NCBI GenBank assembly: GCA_024760905.1
Contig: CM045734.1
Location: 36,034,564 to 36,098,563 of the forward strand
Source: Plotosus lineatus
Taxonomy: Eukaryota; Chordata; Actinopteri; Siluriformes; Plotosidae
DNA length: 64,000 nucleotides
Direction of reading: 5' to 3'
The position numbers and the translations under genes are program-made. Position 1 is the stretch's first letter, and each line of letters starts with the position of its first letter. Shown piece after piece: positions 34,940 through 46,402 of this stretch. The notes beneath the pieces were generated by a model. It searched no databases and was not told where the DNA came from. It saw only the letters and a list, made by a program, of their open reading frames with translations.

Positions 34940-35305
34940 TGGTGTCCTGCTTGTAAAAGGGTCTGGATCTCTGGATCGCTGATCCTAGGGTTGGGGGTTC
35001 GAGTCCCACTCTCCACAAGGTTGTCACTGTCTCCCCAGTGTAGCTAACTGGGTTATCAAAGGCCAGCCATGTCTCTCACTGTCTATGGTGAGAGGTTCAT
35101 GTAAAAGAACCATTGCTGACTTTCGTAAAGAGCTGCAAAGCCATCAGCTTGTGTCTGTCCCTTGCTAAGGGTTGTGTCTGAAAGGGCATCCGACATAAAA
35201 ACCCATGCCAGATCATTAATATGAATTCCATGAAGATGGAGGTAGATGATTCGATGTGGCGACCCCTGAAAGGGAACAGCTGAAAGGAAAATAAAGAAGA
35301 AGAAA
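34940..35305 (+). mobile_element. SINE family A, full copy with worn head
   Basis: B box ggttcgagtcccac, body (agctaactgggttatcaaag), leader-like block with substitutions (tctgaaagggcatccgacat) and tail gatgtggcgacccctgaaag. Confidence 0.9.
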
Positions 35306-35668
35306 GAAAACTTCAAGCCTATGGTGATAGTGGCAAGAAACCAGACTCAAAATGGAAGCCCAACCTCAGTTTGATAAAAGAGGATAATGTGACGTGTGTT
35401 AAGTATCAAATAGTTCAACCGCAAGACATCAGTAGTAGTTTTAAACAAGTCGAGCTTGTTGAAGTTATCAGCTCCTCATTGGAAGAGACTTGAGTCCAGA
35501 ACTGTTCCTGACGGTTAAAATATTTTTCTGTAATGTCACTTGTAGTCTGAAGTCAATGTTGTAAAACTATTTGTATCATCAATTGCCGAAAGTCATCTTC
35601 ATAGTTTCTAAAGTGTATCCAAATGGAGCTTGACAGAAACAAAGGAGATGCATATGAGGCATATGGTG
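35306..35668. other. No gene recognised
   Basis: Short unassigned spacer. Confidence 0.5.
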
Positions 35669-35675
35669 TGACAGA

Positions 35676-35706
35676 AGAAAGAGAGAGAGCGAGAGAGAGA
35701 GAGAGA
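35676..35706. repeat. (GA)n microsatellite
   Basis: Interrupted GA/AGAG array. Confidence 0.9.
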
Positions 35707-35734
35707 GAATTTGGTATTCTCCATATGACTGTCT

Positions 35735-36070
35735 GTCTGTCTTCCTTTCGGCTTTTTCCCTTTTTATTCGGGAGTCGCCACAGCGAATCATCTGATTCGC
35801 ACGTTTGATTTGGCAGAGGTTTTTACGTCGGATGCCCTTCCTGTCACAACCCTTTTTATCAAGAGACAGAAACACGCTGACAACTTTGCAGCCTACTCTT
35901 CACGAAAGTCAGCAATGGTTCTTTTACATGCCTCTCATCATAGACAGTGAGAGACATGGCCTGCCTTTGATAACCCAGTTAGCTGCACTGGAGGGTACAG
36001 TGACAACCTTGTGGAGAGTGGGACTCGAACCCCCAACCTTTGGATCAGCGATCCAGTGCCCTATACCACT
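35735..36070 (-). mobile_element. SINE family A, full copy, (GACA)n-tailed type
   Basis: The tail end is gtctgtctgtcttcctttcg, as at 36975-36990 and 38335-38350. Then gagtcgccacagcgaatcat, leader-like block, body, and tRNA-like head on the right. Confidence 0.9.
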
Positions 36071-36664
36071 TGACAATGTTTAAAAATAGTAGATATCAAT
36101 TTCAACATGCAAGTGTAGACTCTGGCACAATTAGCTATGCAATCATCGTTGGCTGGACCTTGGTACGAACTATTCTCTTTCTCTAGAAGCCAAATAGAAT
36201 GTAATGTAACAGTGTATCTTCTGGCTTGCGAGACCAATTCTTGCATGAAACATCAGTCCACATAAGTGACATCTGATCAATAGCAGTGTGAGTTTTTTTG
36301 TTGTCTCAATTTTATTCTTTTGGCTGTATGCATAGACTGTGGAGACTGGGTGTGTCGAAAGACCATGTAAAAATGTAAATGTGGTATGTTATATTGGCCA
36401 GGTAAACTTCTTGTTACACTACACTGTACTTAAAAATCCGAAATTTACTACTTGCTCAATAAGAACAAAGTTATGGTAAATTACACTCTCGAACGTGTTT
36501 ACGGAATAATACCCAGTGACTCCCCATAATATTATTTTGGTGGCCGACCATAGAAATAAATATATATAGTTATCAGTAGATAAAGCTACTTTGAGTTAAT
36601 TTTATTTCTGATTCATCCTACCCAAAGTGTTTTGCATAGTGTACACACAACATGCACAGCATAA

Positions 36665-37245
36665 TACAGGGATCCCTCCCTTTCCACTTTCGTTAATTGG
36701 GACCGAGACCCCCCCAGCGACCACCAAATTCTGCAAAGTAGGATATTGTATATGTGTATATAATATCAATAAATACATATCCGCTATAAATGCTTATAAT
36801 TATAACTGAACATTAAAAATAATGCACAAGATGAAAATAAAATATAAATACACACACATTCAGATGTGGTGGTCTAGTGGTATAGGGCGCTGGATCGCTG
36901 ATCCAAAGTTTGGAGGTTCAAATCCCACTCTCCATAAGGTTGTCACTGCCCCCCAAGTAAAGGGAAAAAGCTGAAAGGAAGACAGACAGACAGAAACAGA
37001 TGTGTGCGTGCACACATGCTCACCTCACATAAAAATGTAAGTATTTTTGATGGGGGGTTTTGGGTTGTGTTTTTTTTTTTTTTTTTTTTTTTTGCATAAT
37101 TGGCCTTCTTTTTGTGGCATTTTCCTTAACTTTTTTCACTATTCTTAGTTAATTTCCTTATTTTTGAACTCGATGAATATTTAAAAAAATAAAAACGTGA
37201 TGCACTGAAGCTGCATGAATTGAAGCGTGAGGTAGCGAGGGCATT
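36665..37245 (+). mobile_element. Pogo-like MITE split by a SINE
   Basis: The left end is cagggatccctccctttcca. The interior parallels 26112-26613 (tgtgtatataatatcaataa) and the right part ends at gtgaggtagcgaggg. A 128-bp SINE A derivative sits at 36869-36996. Confidence 0.85.
36869..36996 (+). mobile_element. SINE A internal-deletion copy (head joined to tail)
   Basis: The tRNA-like head with B box ggttcaaatcccac runs to cactgcccccca and then directly to agggaaaaagctgaaaggaa; the whole body is missing. The 8-bp word cagatgtg flanks it (36861-36868, 36997-37004). Confidence 0.8.
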
Positions 37246-37329
37246 ATTAGCTGATGAAACATACAACTTTGTGCAATGTGAAATGTTTATCATAGAAAAA
37301 TTTGTTTTATGACATTTTGACTCACCTTT

Positions 37330-38235
37330 ATCAAAATACCGCACAGCTTTGGACGATGTAGACGCAACAGAGCATCTTGATGGTATTCAAGCAACCATCA
37401 TTGCCTTTTCCATGCAGCAACTAAATGCTATGCATCCCAGAGATGATCGTGAAGAAGTATTACAGTTAACGATCATTTTAATAGGAGCTGTGCATCAAAA
37501 GTAATTGGGTTTAGGAAACCAGGGAAAGTCCACCTTGCACGTTGGATGGCACATGCCATCTATGTGATTAAGATGTGGCTTTTCAGAGACAATGCAGTTC
37601 TACATCAAATCACACGTGAGCACAACAAGAGGATGTGGACAGTCTTACTCTAGCCAGATGTGAAAACACTTACTTTGGGTGTCACGTTTTGTGACCATGA
37701 CCTACGTTAAGAACTGGTTCACCTATCCATTGGCCAGTGAAGCTTCAAGGAATAAGCTTGAATTCATGAAGGCATTGTACAACTACCCTGACAAGGACAT
37801 CTCACACTGACCGCATTTTCCAGGCTATGGCTGAGGCCTTTTTGATGACTTTGTCAGCACCAGCAAAAGACAAAGCATGATCTACAACATGCACAATGAT
37901 CTGGGAGCTGGTGAACCCACAAAAAGAATTCCTCCTGTAAAAGATCCATCTACATTGACACGACTGGATTTTGTTATAACTGCTACCACCAAGCTGCTGC
38001 GGATCCTGGGACTGGATGAAGCTTCCTTTGGAGAAGAGCCACAACAATGGGAATCAAAACACATTTTCAATGAAGCAAAAACTATTGTTTCTTCACTAAG
38101 AATGACAAATAATTTGGCAGAGAGATGAGCCGCTCTTATTCAGTCCTTCAGTGATGGGCTGGTCCACGATGAAGAACAAAAACAATTTGTTCTGCAAATG
38201 GTCGAGTATCACTGAAACAAATTCCGAAAATCAGT
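37330..38235 (+). pseudogene. Decayed mobile-element-associated gene
   Basis: In one main frame, with a shift near 37505-37640, it reads LDDVDATEHLDGIQATIIAF, then (shifted) KPGKVHLARWMAHAIYVIKM and RDNAVLHQITREHNK, then FVTMTYVKNWFTYPLASEAS, LDFVITATTKLLRILGLDEA, NEAKTIVSSLRMTNNLAER and LIQSFSDGLVHDEEQKQFVL. The order (ARWMA helix, YVKAWFTAPLA-like block, ETK...LAERG.ALIQ...EEQKQ) is that of an uncharacterised protein family that I associate with mobile elements in fish and arthropods. At least four stops (for example after HQK, ISH, LAER, VEYH) make it non-functional. It lies between a MITE and a SINE tail. The longest open piece is 37877-38128. Confidence 0.55.
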
Positions 38236-38282
38236 GAATCAGTGAGCAAAGCCAAAATTTGATCTGATTTTAAATAAAATCA

Positions 38283-38352
38283 GTGCGAATCAGATGATTC
38301 ACTGTGCCGACTCCCGAGTAAAAGGGAAAAAGCCGAAAGGAAGACAGACAGA
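38283..38352 (+). mobile_element. SINE family A tail fragment
   Basis: It reads gtgcgaatcagatgattcac, then aaagggaaaaagccgaaagg and a GACA-rich end. Confidence 0.85.
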
Positions 38353-38680
38353 TTAGAGTTTTGTTTGCCTGGCTCTATGAATTTTGGTTGCACCAACCTG
38401 TTAAGTTATTCTGTTGTTATAGACCTTTTTGTTTAACATGAGCCTGAACATAGGTTCATAGGCTTTTGTTCATTTTTTAAAATTATTCATTTATTATTTT
38501 TTAAAATCATTATTAAAATCATTATTAAACATTTATTCTATCTTCTTTTACTTCTGCACTTGTCTTTGTTTTCTAAACATACATGGCAGAAACATGAGTA
38601 CAAAATATTAAAATAATCTTAGCTCATGTGAGAAAGTCAGTATATAGTATTAGTACATCTCCTCAAATTATTAAATACAT
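38353..38680. other. No gene recognised
   Basis: AT-rich spacer. Confidence 0.6.
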
Positions 38681-38692
38681 TGTGTGTGTGTG

Positions 38693-38739
<47 letters not shown>
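38681..38739. repeat. (GT)n microsatellite
   Basis: Interrupted GT array of about 58 bp. Confidence 0.95.
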
Positions 38740-38740
<1 letters not shown>

Positions 38741-38998
38741 TGTCTATGTCTATAAGCATTAAGTTTCTTGGAATTGTAAACATGCATACAGACAGCACAT
38801 TTGTTCTTAGATCTTTGCAAAAAAAAAAAAGAAAAAGAAAGAAAAAAAAATAGAGATAGACCCACCTGTGGTCAGTCGTAGTCCTTATGATGATTAATGA
38901 ACAATTTGATGATTTTGGGCATCTCTGTGAGATCAATGAATGCAATCCTCACAGCTGTCAATGGGAGAACATCTTACACACACACGCACACCCACCCG

Positions 38999-39557
<559 letters not shown>

Positions 39558-39558
39558 G

Positions 39559-39599
<41 letters not shown>

Positions 39600-39604
39600 T
39601 GTCC

Positions 39605-39694
<90 letters not shown>
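39559..39694. repeat. Self-complementary microsatellite (GT)n(CTAT)n(CA)n
   Basis: About 38 bp GT, about twelve CTAT units and about 44 bp CA. The GT and CA arms are inverted complements around the CTAT core. Confidence 0.97.
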
Positions 39695-39699
<5 letters not shown>

Positions 39700-39908
39700 G
39701 CATAAGCACATGTTTTCACTGGATTATTGAAGTATCCATGACAGTATAGTTGAAAGGTTCCTTTTATGAACTGGAAAATGTAAAACACAGATAAACAAAC
39801 AACTAGACATATGTATTTTATTGATCCTCAAGAAGAAATTCTAGTAAAATATAGTATGAATCTCCACTCAGTTGCTCGAGCATTGATGTTATGATTGTGT
39901 ATAGGTAC

Positions 39909-39912
<4 letters not shown>

Positions 39913-39940
<28 letters not shown>

Positions 39941-39981
39941 GATATATATATATATATATATAGATATATATATATATATAC
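39913..39981. repeat. (TA)n microsatellite
   Basis: TA array with two GA/CG interruptions. Confidence 0.95.
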
Positions 39982-40049
39982 ACATATATATATGGATGAA
40001 CAGCATATAAAGACCATTTTAATATTTCCAGTTATATTTATATTTTATT

Positions 40050-41663
40050 TATGTATGTGATTTTTGCCACCTTTTTCTTTTCCTCACTCAGCATCTCTTT
40101 GTATTCCTGTCCCCATTCTTTTTTGCTAAGCTCCTCCCCTTGGTGCTTTCCTGAACCTTCTCTTCCTACAACCCATTATCTTTGTCCTCCTTCCTCAGTC
40201 CAGATGACATCCTGAGTATATTTCTAGCTTTCTACACCACCACAAATGCTGTACCTGACCAGTCATCCAGAGTACTTTAATGCTACCCAATGTCTGTTTT
40301 CTTGCCTCTCCAAATTTCACACACCAGTCTTCCTCCTTCGGCTTCTACCATCTGAGCTTTCGCTGACTTCTCACGTTACTTCTCTAATTCACCTCTAAAG
40401 CCATTCTACAATCCCTGATCAAATGCAGTCTGGCCACACTATTCCCTGGCACCACCTTAAAGTTACTAATCTCCTCAAGGTTATGCATCCTGCATAGAAT
40501 ATATTCTACCAGCAGCAACTTCCCTTTTTTAAAATGTATTCATGATTACCATTTCCATTCTTTTTGCAAAATTTACTTCTCTCTTTGACACTGTACCTGC
40601 CTATCACTTCTTCATCATCTCTGTTCCCGTCACGAACATTCCCACTGTCGTCCACTCCAGTCACCACTCTTTCATCCTTGGGAACACTCTCAAGTACTTC
40701 ATCTCCCCTTCTCCTGAAGTCATCTTACTCTTCATTCTCTCACCCTATTTGTGGGGCATATGCACCAATGACACTCAATTCCACATGATATTCAACATCG
40801 CTTCTTCAATTTCCAGTTTAAGACTCATCAATATGTCAGATTTTCTCTTCACTTCAAGCACACTCCTATTTCTTCAAGATTACACCTACACCATATACAC
40901 ATACTCTTCTCATCCATGCCATGGTAGAACAACTTGAATCCACCTCCAGAGTTCCTTGCTTCATTCACCTCATCGTGTGTACACACAATATGTCTATCTT
41001 TCTCTGCTCCATCATATCAGCCAGATCTCTTCCTTCGCCAGTCATCGTGCCAATGGTCAAGGTTTCTACAATAACCTGAACGTGCTAAGACTTTCTCTTC
41101 TTTCTTTGTGTCTGGATTCATTGTTCTCCTCTTCTCCTTGGCCGAACAGTAGCCCAATTTATGCCAGTTCTCCTCTGGGCTGCAGTACCAGTGGCATTCA
41201 TAACCAGGCCTCAGTCGATCAAGTATTCTGTTCTGAATCTGCATGTTTGATTTGTGGAATAGTGCTTAGTATGTTTGCTTTACAGTAAAAAGGTCCTGGA
41301 TTAGAGTCCTGGGTTAAGTGAGGTTGTTTCTGCATGGAGTTTCCATTTGCTTGTATAGACTTACTCCGGATTTCTCACATAATTCAAGAACATGCACATT
41401 AGTCTAAGTGGTTGTTCCAAATTGCCCTCAGGTATGACTGCTAGTGTAAATGGTTGTATAGGGGTAAGTGGTTATATGTGGTAGCACTAATCTGGTGAGC
41501 TGTTCAGGGTGTAGCCTACCTTCTCCCAGAGTCGACTAAGTTAGGCTTTAGCCGCCTCAGCATCTGTTAGGAAAAAGCAGCCAATTAATAAATTTATAAC
41601 AACAAAAAAAAAAGATTGGAACCAGTTTTATGCCGGATGCCCTTCCTGACCCAAACCTCCCTA
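40050..41663 (-). mobile_element. Old, diverged RTE LINE, 5' leader and endonuclease region
   Basis: The minus strand near 40600-40700 reads DEVLESVPKDERVVTG and GNRDDEEVIGRYSVKERSK, parallel to DEVMQSTPRGERVVIG and GNRGDKEVMGRFGIQDRN in the young LINE. Further right, a GGGFKLFYHGMD block and, at 41017-41244, RPGYECHWYCSPEENWH match its start. The leader motif (gtcaggaagggcatccggca) lies at 41622-41650. Many stops; the RT half is missing. A SINE sits in its leader. Confidence 0.65.
41262..41600 (+). mobile_element. S1-like SINE, diverged, nested in old LINE
   Basis: B-box-like ggattagagtcctgggtta, then catggagtttccatttgctt, an ccaaattgccctcaggtatg block and a B-type segment (ctgttcagggtgtagcctac). 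It separates the leader motif from the endonuclease of the old LINE. Confidence 0.6.
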
Positions 41664-41802
41664 TTTACCTGGCCTTCAGTACAGATAATATTACATTATT
41701 TAATTATTTATAATATATTATAATTATTATAATACAATGTTATTTCAGTGACAACAAACCGGTGTTAAAGGCAATAGATAAGTGAACAATACCAAAATGA
41801 AA

Positions 41803-42166
41803 GGGGCAGTGGTGGACTCGTGGTAGGGTGCTCAGTTAGTAATCCCAAGGTTGGGGGTTCAAGCCCCACTATGAACAGATTGGCACCGCTTAACACCCCC
41901 CGCTTTGCCCTCATGCAGCTATCCTTTATCAAAGTTATCAAAGACTGGCTGTCTCTCATGGTCTCTGGTTAGAGGCGTGTAACAGAACCATTGCTGACTT
42001 TTGTCAAGAGTGGACTGCATAGCAATAAGCATGCTTCTGCCCTGCGATGGCCTGATGAGCTGTCTAGGGTGTACTCTACTCTCACCCAGAATCGGCTGAG
42101 ATGGGCAATAGCCTCATCGTGATCCTAATTAGGATCAAGTATTTCTGAAAATGAATGAATGAATGA
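41803..42166 (+). mobile_element. SINE family B, full copy
   Basis: Head gggcagtggtggactcgtgg with B box ggttcaagccccac, body (agaaccattgctgacttttg), B tail (gatcctaattaggatcaagt) and (GAAT)n. Confidence 0.92.
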
Positions 42167-43274
42167 ACCTAAATTAAAATGTAATAGAGATTCTATGTAA
42201 ACAACAAAAGAAGAATATTACTGTATTTTCCTCTGAAGTGTTTTTCAGTTAGGATTTATTTAAGTCTGCGGGTCTGACGATTAATCATAAAAGGTGAAAA
42301 AAAAGTCCCCTCCCCCTTTGGCCTGAAGGACTTCCTGCATTACTTATTATCCATCGTGATAGAGTTGCTGTTTCTAGGTATATGGAACCCCGGCTATATT
42401 TGGGGCGCACCATCATAAATCAAATTGCAGATAAGGCTTTCTTCATCCACTTAACGCTGCTTCCCTCTGCCTTAAGATCATTACAGTAAAAAGTGACATG
42501 TTTGATTGATTAAAAAAGGTGCCTGGCGATGTAGGGTAAATCACACTAAGTGATGTGACACCACAGTTCCTCATATCATATTTCTGTCAGGACAATGATG
42601 GTAAAAAGGCTTGCCACTGCATGATATCTGACAACTCCAGCCATTCGGTGCAAAACAGAACCAGATTTACGGCTGGGTTATGGAGAATTGCTCAGGTAAA
42701 ACATGATAAAAGGACACTGTTGTTGGGCACAGTCACTTTTCAAACAACCATAAATTTAATTAAAGAGGACTCTTTGAGCTCTAATAAACTGTCAGTCATA
42801 AAGGTATTTAACATTCCAAAACTCTTCAACACTTGACTTGTTTTAAATGCAGTACAGAACCTTGGCCTAGTGTTAATTCTTTTTATGTGAGGGTGCATTG
42901 ATATCATTTCCCTTTCATTACCACCCGAGGGAGGACAATTTACAATGTTTGTGGTTGAACACCTTGTTGTATGTCTTTATTAGGTGTGTGAAGGAGAAAT
43001 ATACTTCAGGAACTTTGCTTTCTCCAGCAGAACAGATCAAGAGTACATGTGCAAAATATGTAACATTTGAGCCCTTATGTGTTGTCTATGCATTGCCCAA
43101 CTCTTTCTTATATACAGATATGCAAATGGCTCTGTGGAGAATGAAGTGATGAACGGTGAATGAAACGTACTGTAGGTGTGAGTGCGTTTCATCTGAATGT
43201 GCAAATGAAATTTGGCTGACTCAACGGGAGTTAAAATGGCTGTTGATCTCTATATTAATCTGGAAGTGTCTTAC
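42167..43274. other. No gene recognised; repeat-poor
   Basis: Single-copy-looking sequence without recognised repeats. Open frames at 42555 and 42898 show no motifs. Confidence 0.5.
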
Positions 43275-43275
43275 T

Positions 43276-43573
43276 ACAGGGGAGGGGCTGATGGCGTAGT
43301 GGTTCAGGTGCCGTGCTTATAATCAGGAGGTTGTGAGTTCAAATCCCAGTTAGACCCTAACTGTGCTAAGACCCCTGGGCAAGGTCTCAACTGCAAGTGT
43401 GCCTCTGTTTACCCAGTAGTATCAATGGGTACCAGTAAAAATATACTGGGAAGGTGACCTGCAATGGACTAGTGTCCCATCCAGGAGTTGTATTCCTAGT
43501 TGCTTCATGCCATGGAAACTGGGCATAAGCATCAGCCTGATGAGCCATGATGGCTTGGGTGTAAAAACCCCAA
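43276..43573 (+). mobile_element. SINE family C
   Basis: Head ggggctgatggcgtagtggt with B box gagttcaaatcccag, then tgtgctaagacccctgggca and cagtaaaaatatactgggaa. Confidence 0.9.
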
Positions 43574-43582
43574 AGGACACTA

Positions 43583-43630
43583 CCTTTTTTTTTTTTTTTT
43601 TTTTTTAATATATATATATATATATATATA
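43583..43630. repeat. Poly-T/(TA)n
   Basis: A T-run of about 22 is followed by (TA)n directly after the SINE. Confidence 0.9.
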
Positions 43631-43787
43631 AACCCTTACTAGAGCTATACCTAATGTGAGTGAAGAGATAATGTCCAATAGAAATCCTCACCACTGTCTT
43701 AGTTTTGTGATTTTGGCATACAGTGTTCACAATTTGTTCACTGGCATTGTATTTCTTGTACCTCATATCAAATAAAGTCAAAAGAAC

Positions 43788-43926
43788 TTCAGTTCATTCT
43801 GTAACCGCTTAATCCGAATTAGGGTCACGGGGACTCTGGGCGAAGGCAGAGTACACACTGGACAGCTCACCAGGCCATCGCAGGGTGGAAATACGCTGAC
43901 GGCTTTGCAGTCTACTCTGTCAAAAG
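43788..43926 (-). mobile_element. SINE family B 3' part
   Basis: Reversed tail (cgcttaatccgaattagggt) and part of the body (cgctgacggctttgcagtct). Confidence 0.82.
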
Positions 43927-44045
43927 AAGTTTTCAGTCCAAAAGGTATTGATTCATATTGAGGTTAACCTTATAGAAATACGGCGAGGTAACAATCTTAA
44001 AGAAACAGTAACAGGGTAAGTTAACTCATGTAACAATTGGATACG

Positions 44046-44279
44046 CAGGCAGTGGCAGCCTAGTGGTAGGTTGTGATGAATTGCTGGTCCCAAGGTTGGG
44101 AGTTCAAGCCTTACTATCAACGGGTTGTCACTGCTGTTCTCCAAGTGCAGCTAACTGGCCAGCCATGTTTCTCACTGTCTATGGTGAGAGGCATATAAAA
44201 AAGAACTATTGCTGTCAGCAGTTTCTACCCTGTGAGGGTCTGGTGAGCTATCCAGCTATCTTCCCTCACAAAATGTAAG
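44046..44279 (+). mobile_element. SINE A/B head and body
   Basis: Head ggcagtggcagcctagtggt, body catgtttctcactgtctatg, then a worn B segment (ggtctggtgagctatccag). The tail is lost. Confidence 0.8.
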
Positions 44280-44439
44280 ACTCCATTAGATTTTTGACAT
44301 TCAAACCAAATTCTGGCTATAGGAATTCTTAAAATGATTATTTAATATTTTGAGATGGATGCTTTTTCTTATTTTGGTTCAAGTTGGACATTGCTGTCCT
44401 TGGCGGTGGAGTGCTCTTGTTTATTTAACAATCAAATCA

Positions 44440-45010
44440 TTATGTATACCACTTATTCATCAGGGTTGCCCGGGAAGAAGCCAATGTAATTTGGGGCCAA
44501 ATTTCCTTAAATCATTGCTGAACCATTTCTGCAGTTTAGTAAGGTGCATTATCCTACTGAAACAGGCCTCTGCCATAAAGAAACATCATTACCATACATG
44601 GCTGTACTTGGTCTTAAACAATGTTTAGGTAGATATTTGAGTCAAAGTAATAATCCACATAAATGAATTCTAGAATGCAAAGCTTCCCAGCAGAACATTG
44701 CCCAGGACATCACACTTTTATTCATAGCTTGGCCTTTTTTGCATACTCCATCATCTTACCATCACTTTCCTACAAAAGCAACATACAGCTGATTATATGA
44801 TTCTAAAGTCCATCTTCTTCCATTGCTCCATAGTGTAGTTTTAATGTCGATATGCCCATTGTAATTACTTTCAGTGGTGAGCAGGATTTAAGTATGTGCA
44901 CTCTGACTCATTTGCAGCTACACAGCCTCATGTGCAGCAATCTACAATGCTTTCTGTCTTTGGACACCTTTCTATTGGGCTATCGTTGAATATTGGGACA
45001 AAGTATTGTT
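44440..45010 (-). pseudogene. Tc1-like transposase relic (third family)
   Basis: On the minus strand MEQWKK and, about 200 bp on, VMSWAMFCWEALHSRIH can be read, matching the EQWKKVxWSDESxF and SVMLWAMFCWETLGPxIHV segments of Tc1-type transposases. The catalytic DESRF block itself is eroded. Frameshifts are frequent. No terminal repeats were found. Confidence 0.6.
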
Positions 45011-45402
45011 TTAATATATACTACAACAGACCTTAAAACAAACTAAAATATTTTTTTTTGTTATTTATTCATACATTTTAAAAGTGTAATCATATTTGCT
45101 TCATCACCAAATCTTTTTTGAACTCATTTAGAGTTTAGTATAAATCACATGTGAACGTGAAAAAAGAGTCCTCAGTAACAGTGTCTTTTAAAACTCGCTC
45201 AAGGATATAGTACGAGTATATACTACGAAAAGCAACTCAATGGAGAGTTTTATATTTCCTTTTCCCATTCTTCAGACATGTCAGTAACCATACCTTCTTC
45301 ATACCAATCATCACGCACACTCAATGAAGGCATCCTTTCAAGGTCACTTCAAAGTTCAAACAAAGGTCATGAAAACCATAAAGGCAATATTGCATAAGCT
45401 TT

Positions 45403-45407
<5 letters not shown>

Positions 45408-45477
<70 letters not shown>

Positions 45478-45491
45478 GTGGGGGGGGGGGG
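45408..45491. repeat. (TA)n with T-run and G-run
   Basis: About 53 bp TA, then a T-run, then a G-run. Confidence 0.95.
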
Positions 45492-46322
45492 TGATATTTT
45501 ATTGAATTTCTAGGATTTCAGAATCAGTGATCATGACAACACACCAATGTTTGTGTAATGGATAATGTCTATTGTACAATGTACTATTTTCTGCTATTGT
45601 TTATGTTCCATCAATTGTGGCCTTGAAAACTGTGCTCTAGGGACAAATGCATATATTCCACTTAACAATATGTATAAATGACTTAAAAAATGCTTATATA
45701 CATAAGAGAAACAAGTGCAGAATGTGTAGTTGCCCCAGGTTCTATGGGATTGTGTAAAATAAGTGCTTTTTCCCCCCAGACACTAGATGGCAACGTTTGC
45801 TCAGCAATGTCCAGGGAAAGCCTTGCTTCACACATTCCTGGCAGTGCAATAATTTTCTAACATAGCAAAAGCCACCATTGCTGTTATCTTTTAATAGATT
45901 TGTACATGGGAGGAAAGCAGGTGCCTCTTGTTAATGTGTCCAATTGGCCGAGTTGCGTATGGAATGTGGCACATCCATCACTGTCTGCTGCAGTGACACT
46001 CTGTCATCCACCCTGAGCAGGCGCCGAACAGATGAGGCTCCTCATCAAACACCGTGCACACTCAACAAAGTGCACACACACACACTCTGAAAACACATGC
46101 ACACAACTTTCATAGACAAAATCATTTGTTATTTGGTAAAATTAGGTTTTTCCTATAGTGGTGGTATGGGTAGTTTGGGTGGGGGACATTATTGCTAAAG
46201 TATATGCATGACTTGAGGACTATGAAGTATCAGTAGGGACTGCTATTCAAATATAAATAATAGTGATTAATTAATGGCAAAATTGTATTTAAAACCACAG
46301 GGTGCATATAAGAATTAAGTTT

Positions 46323-46326
46323 GTGG

Positions 46327-46401
<75 letters not shown>
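46323..46401. repeat. (GAT)n trinucleotide microsatellite
   Basis: About 26 perfect GAT units; the poly-Met frame through it is an artefact. Confidence 0.97.

Positions 46402-46402
<1 letters not shown>

Noticed and set aside
40542..40937. 131-codon plus-strand frame
   Set aside because: It is the antisense of an old LINE endonuclease region.
42555..42836. 93-codon plus-strand frame in a repeat-poor area
   Set aside because: No splice sites, motifs or family resemblance.
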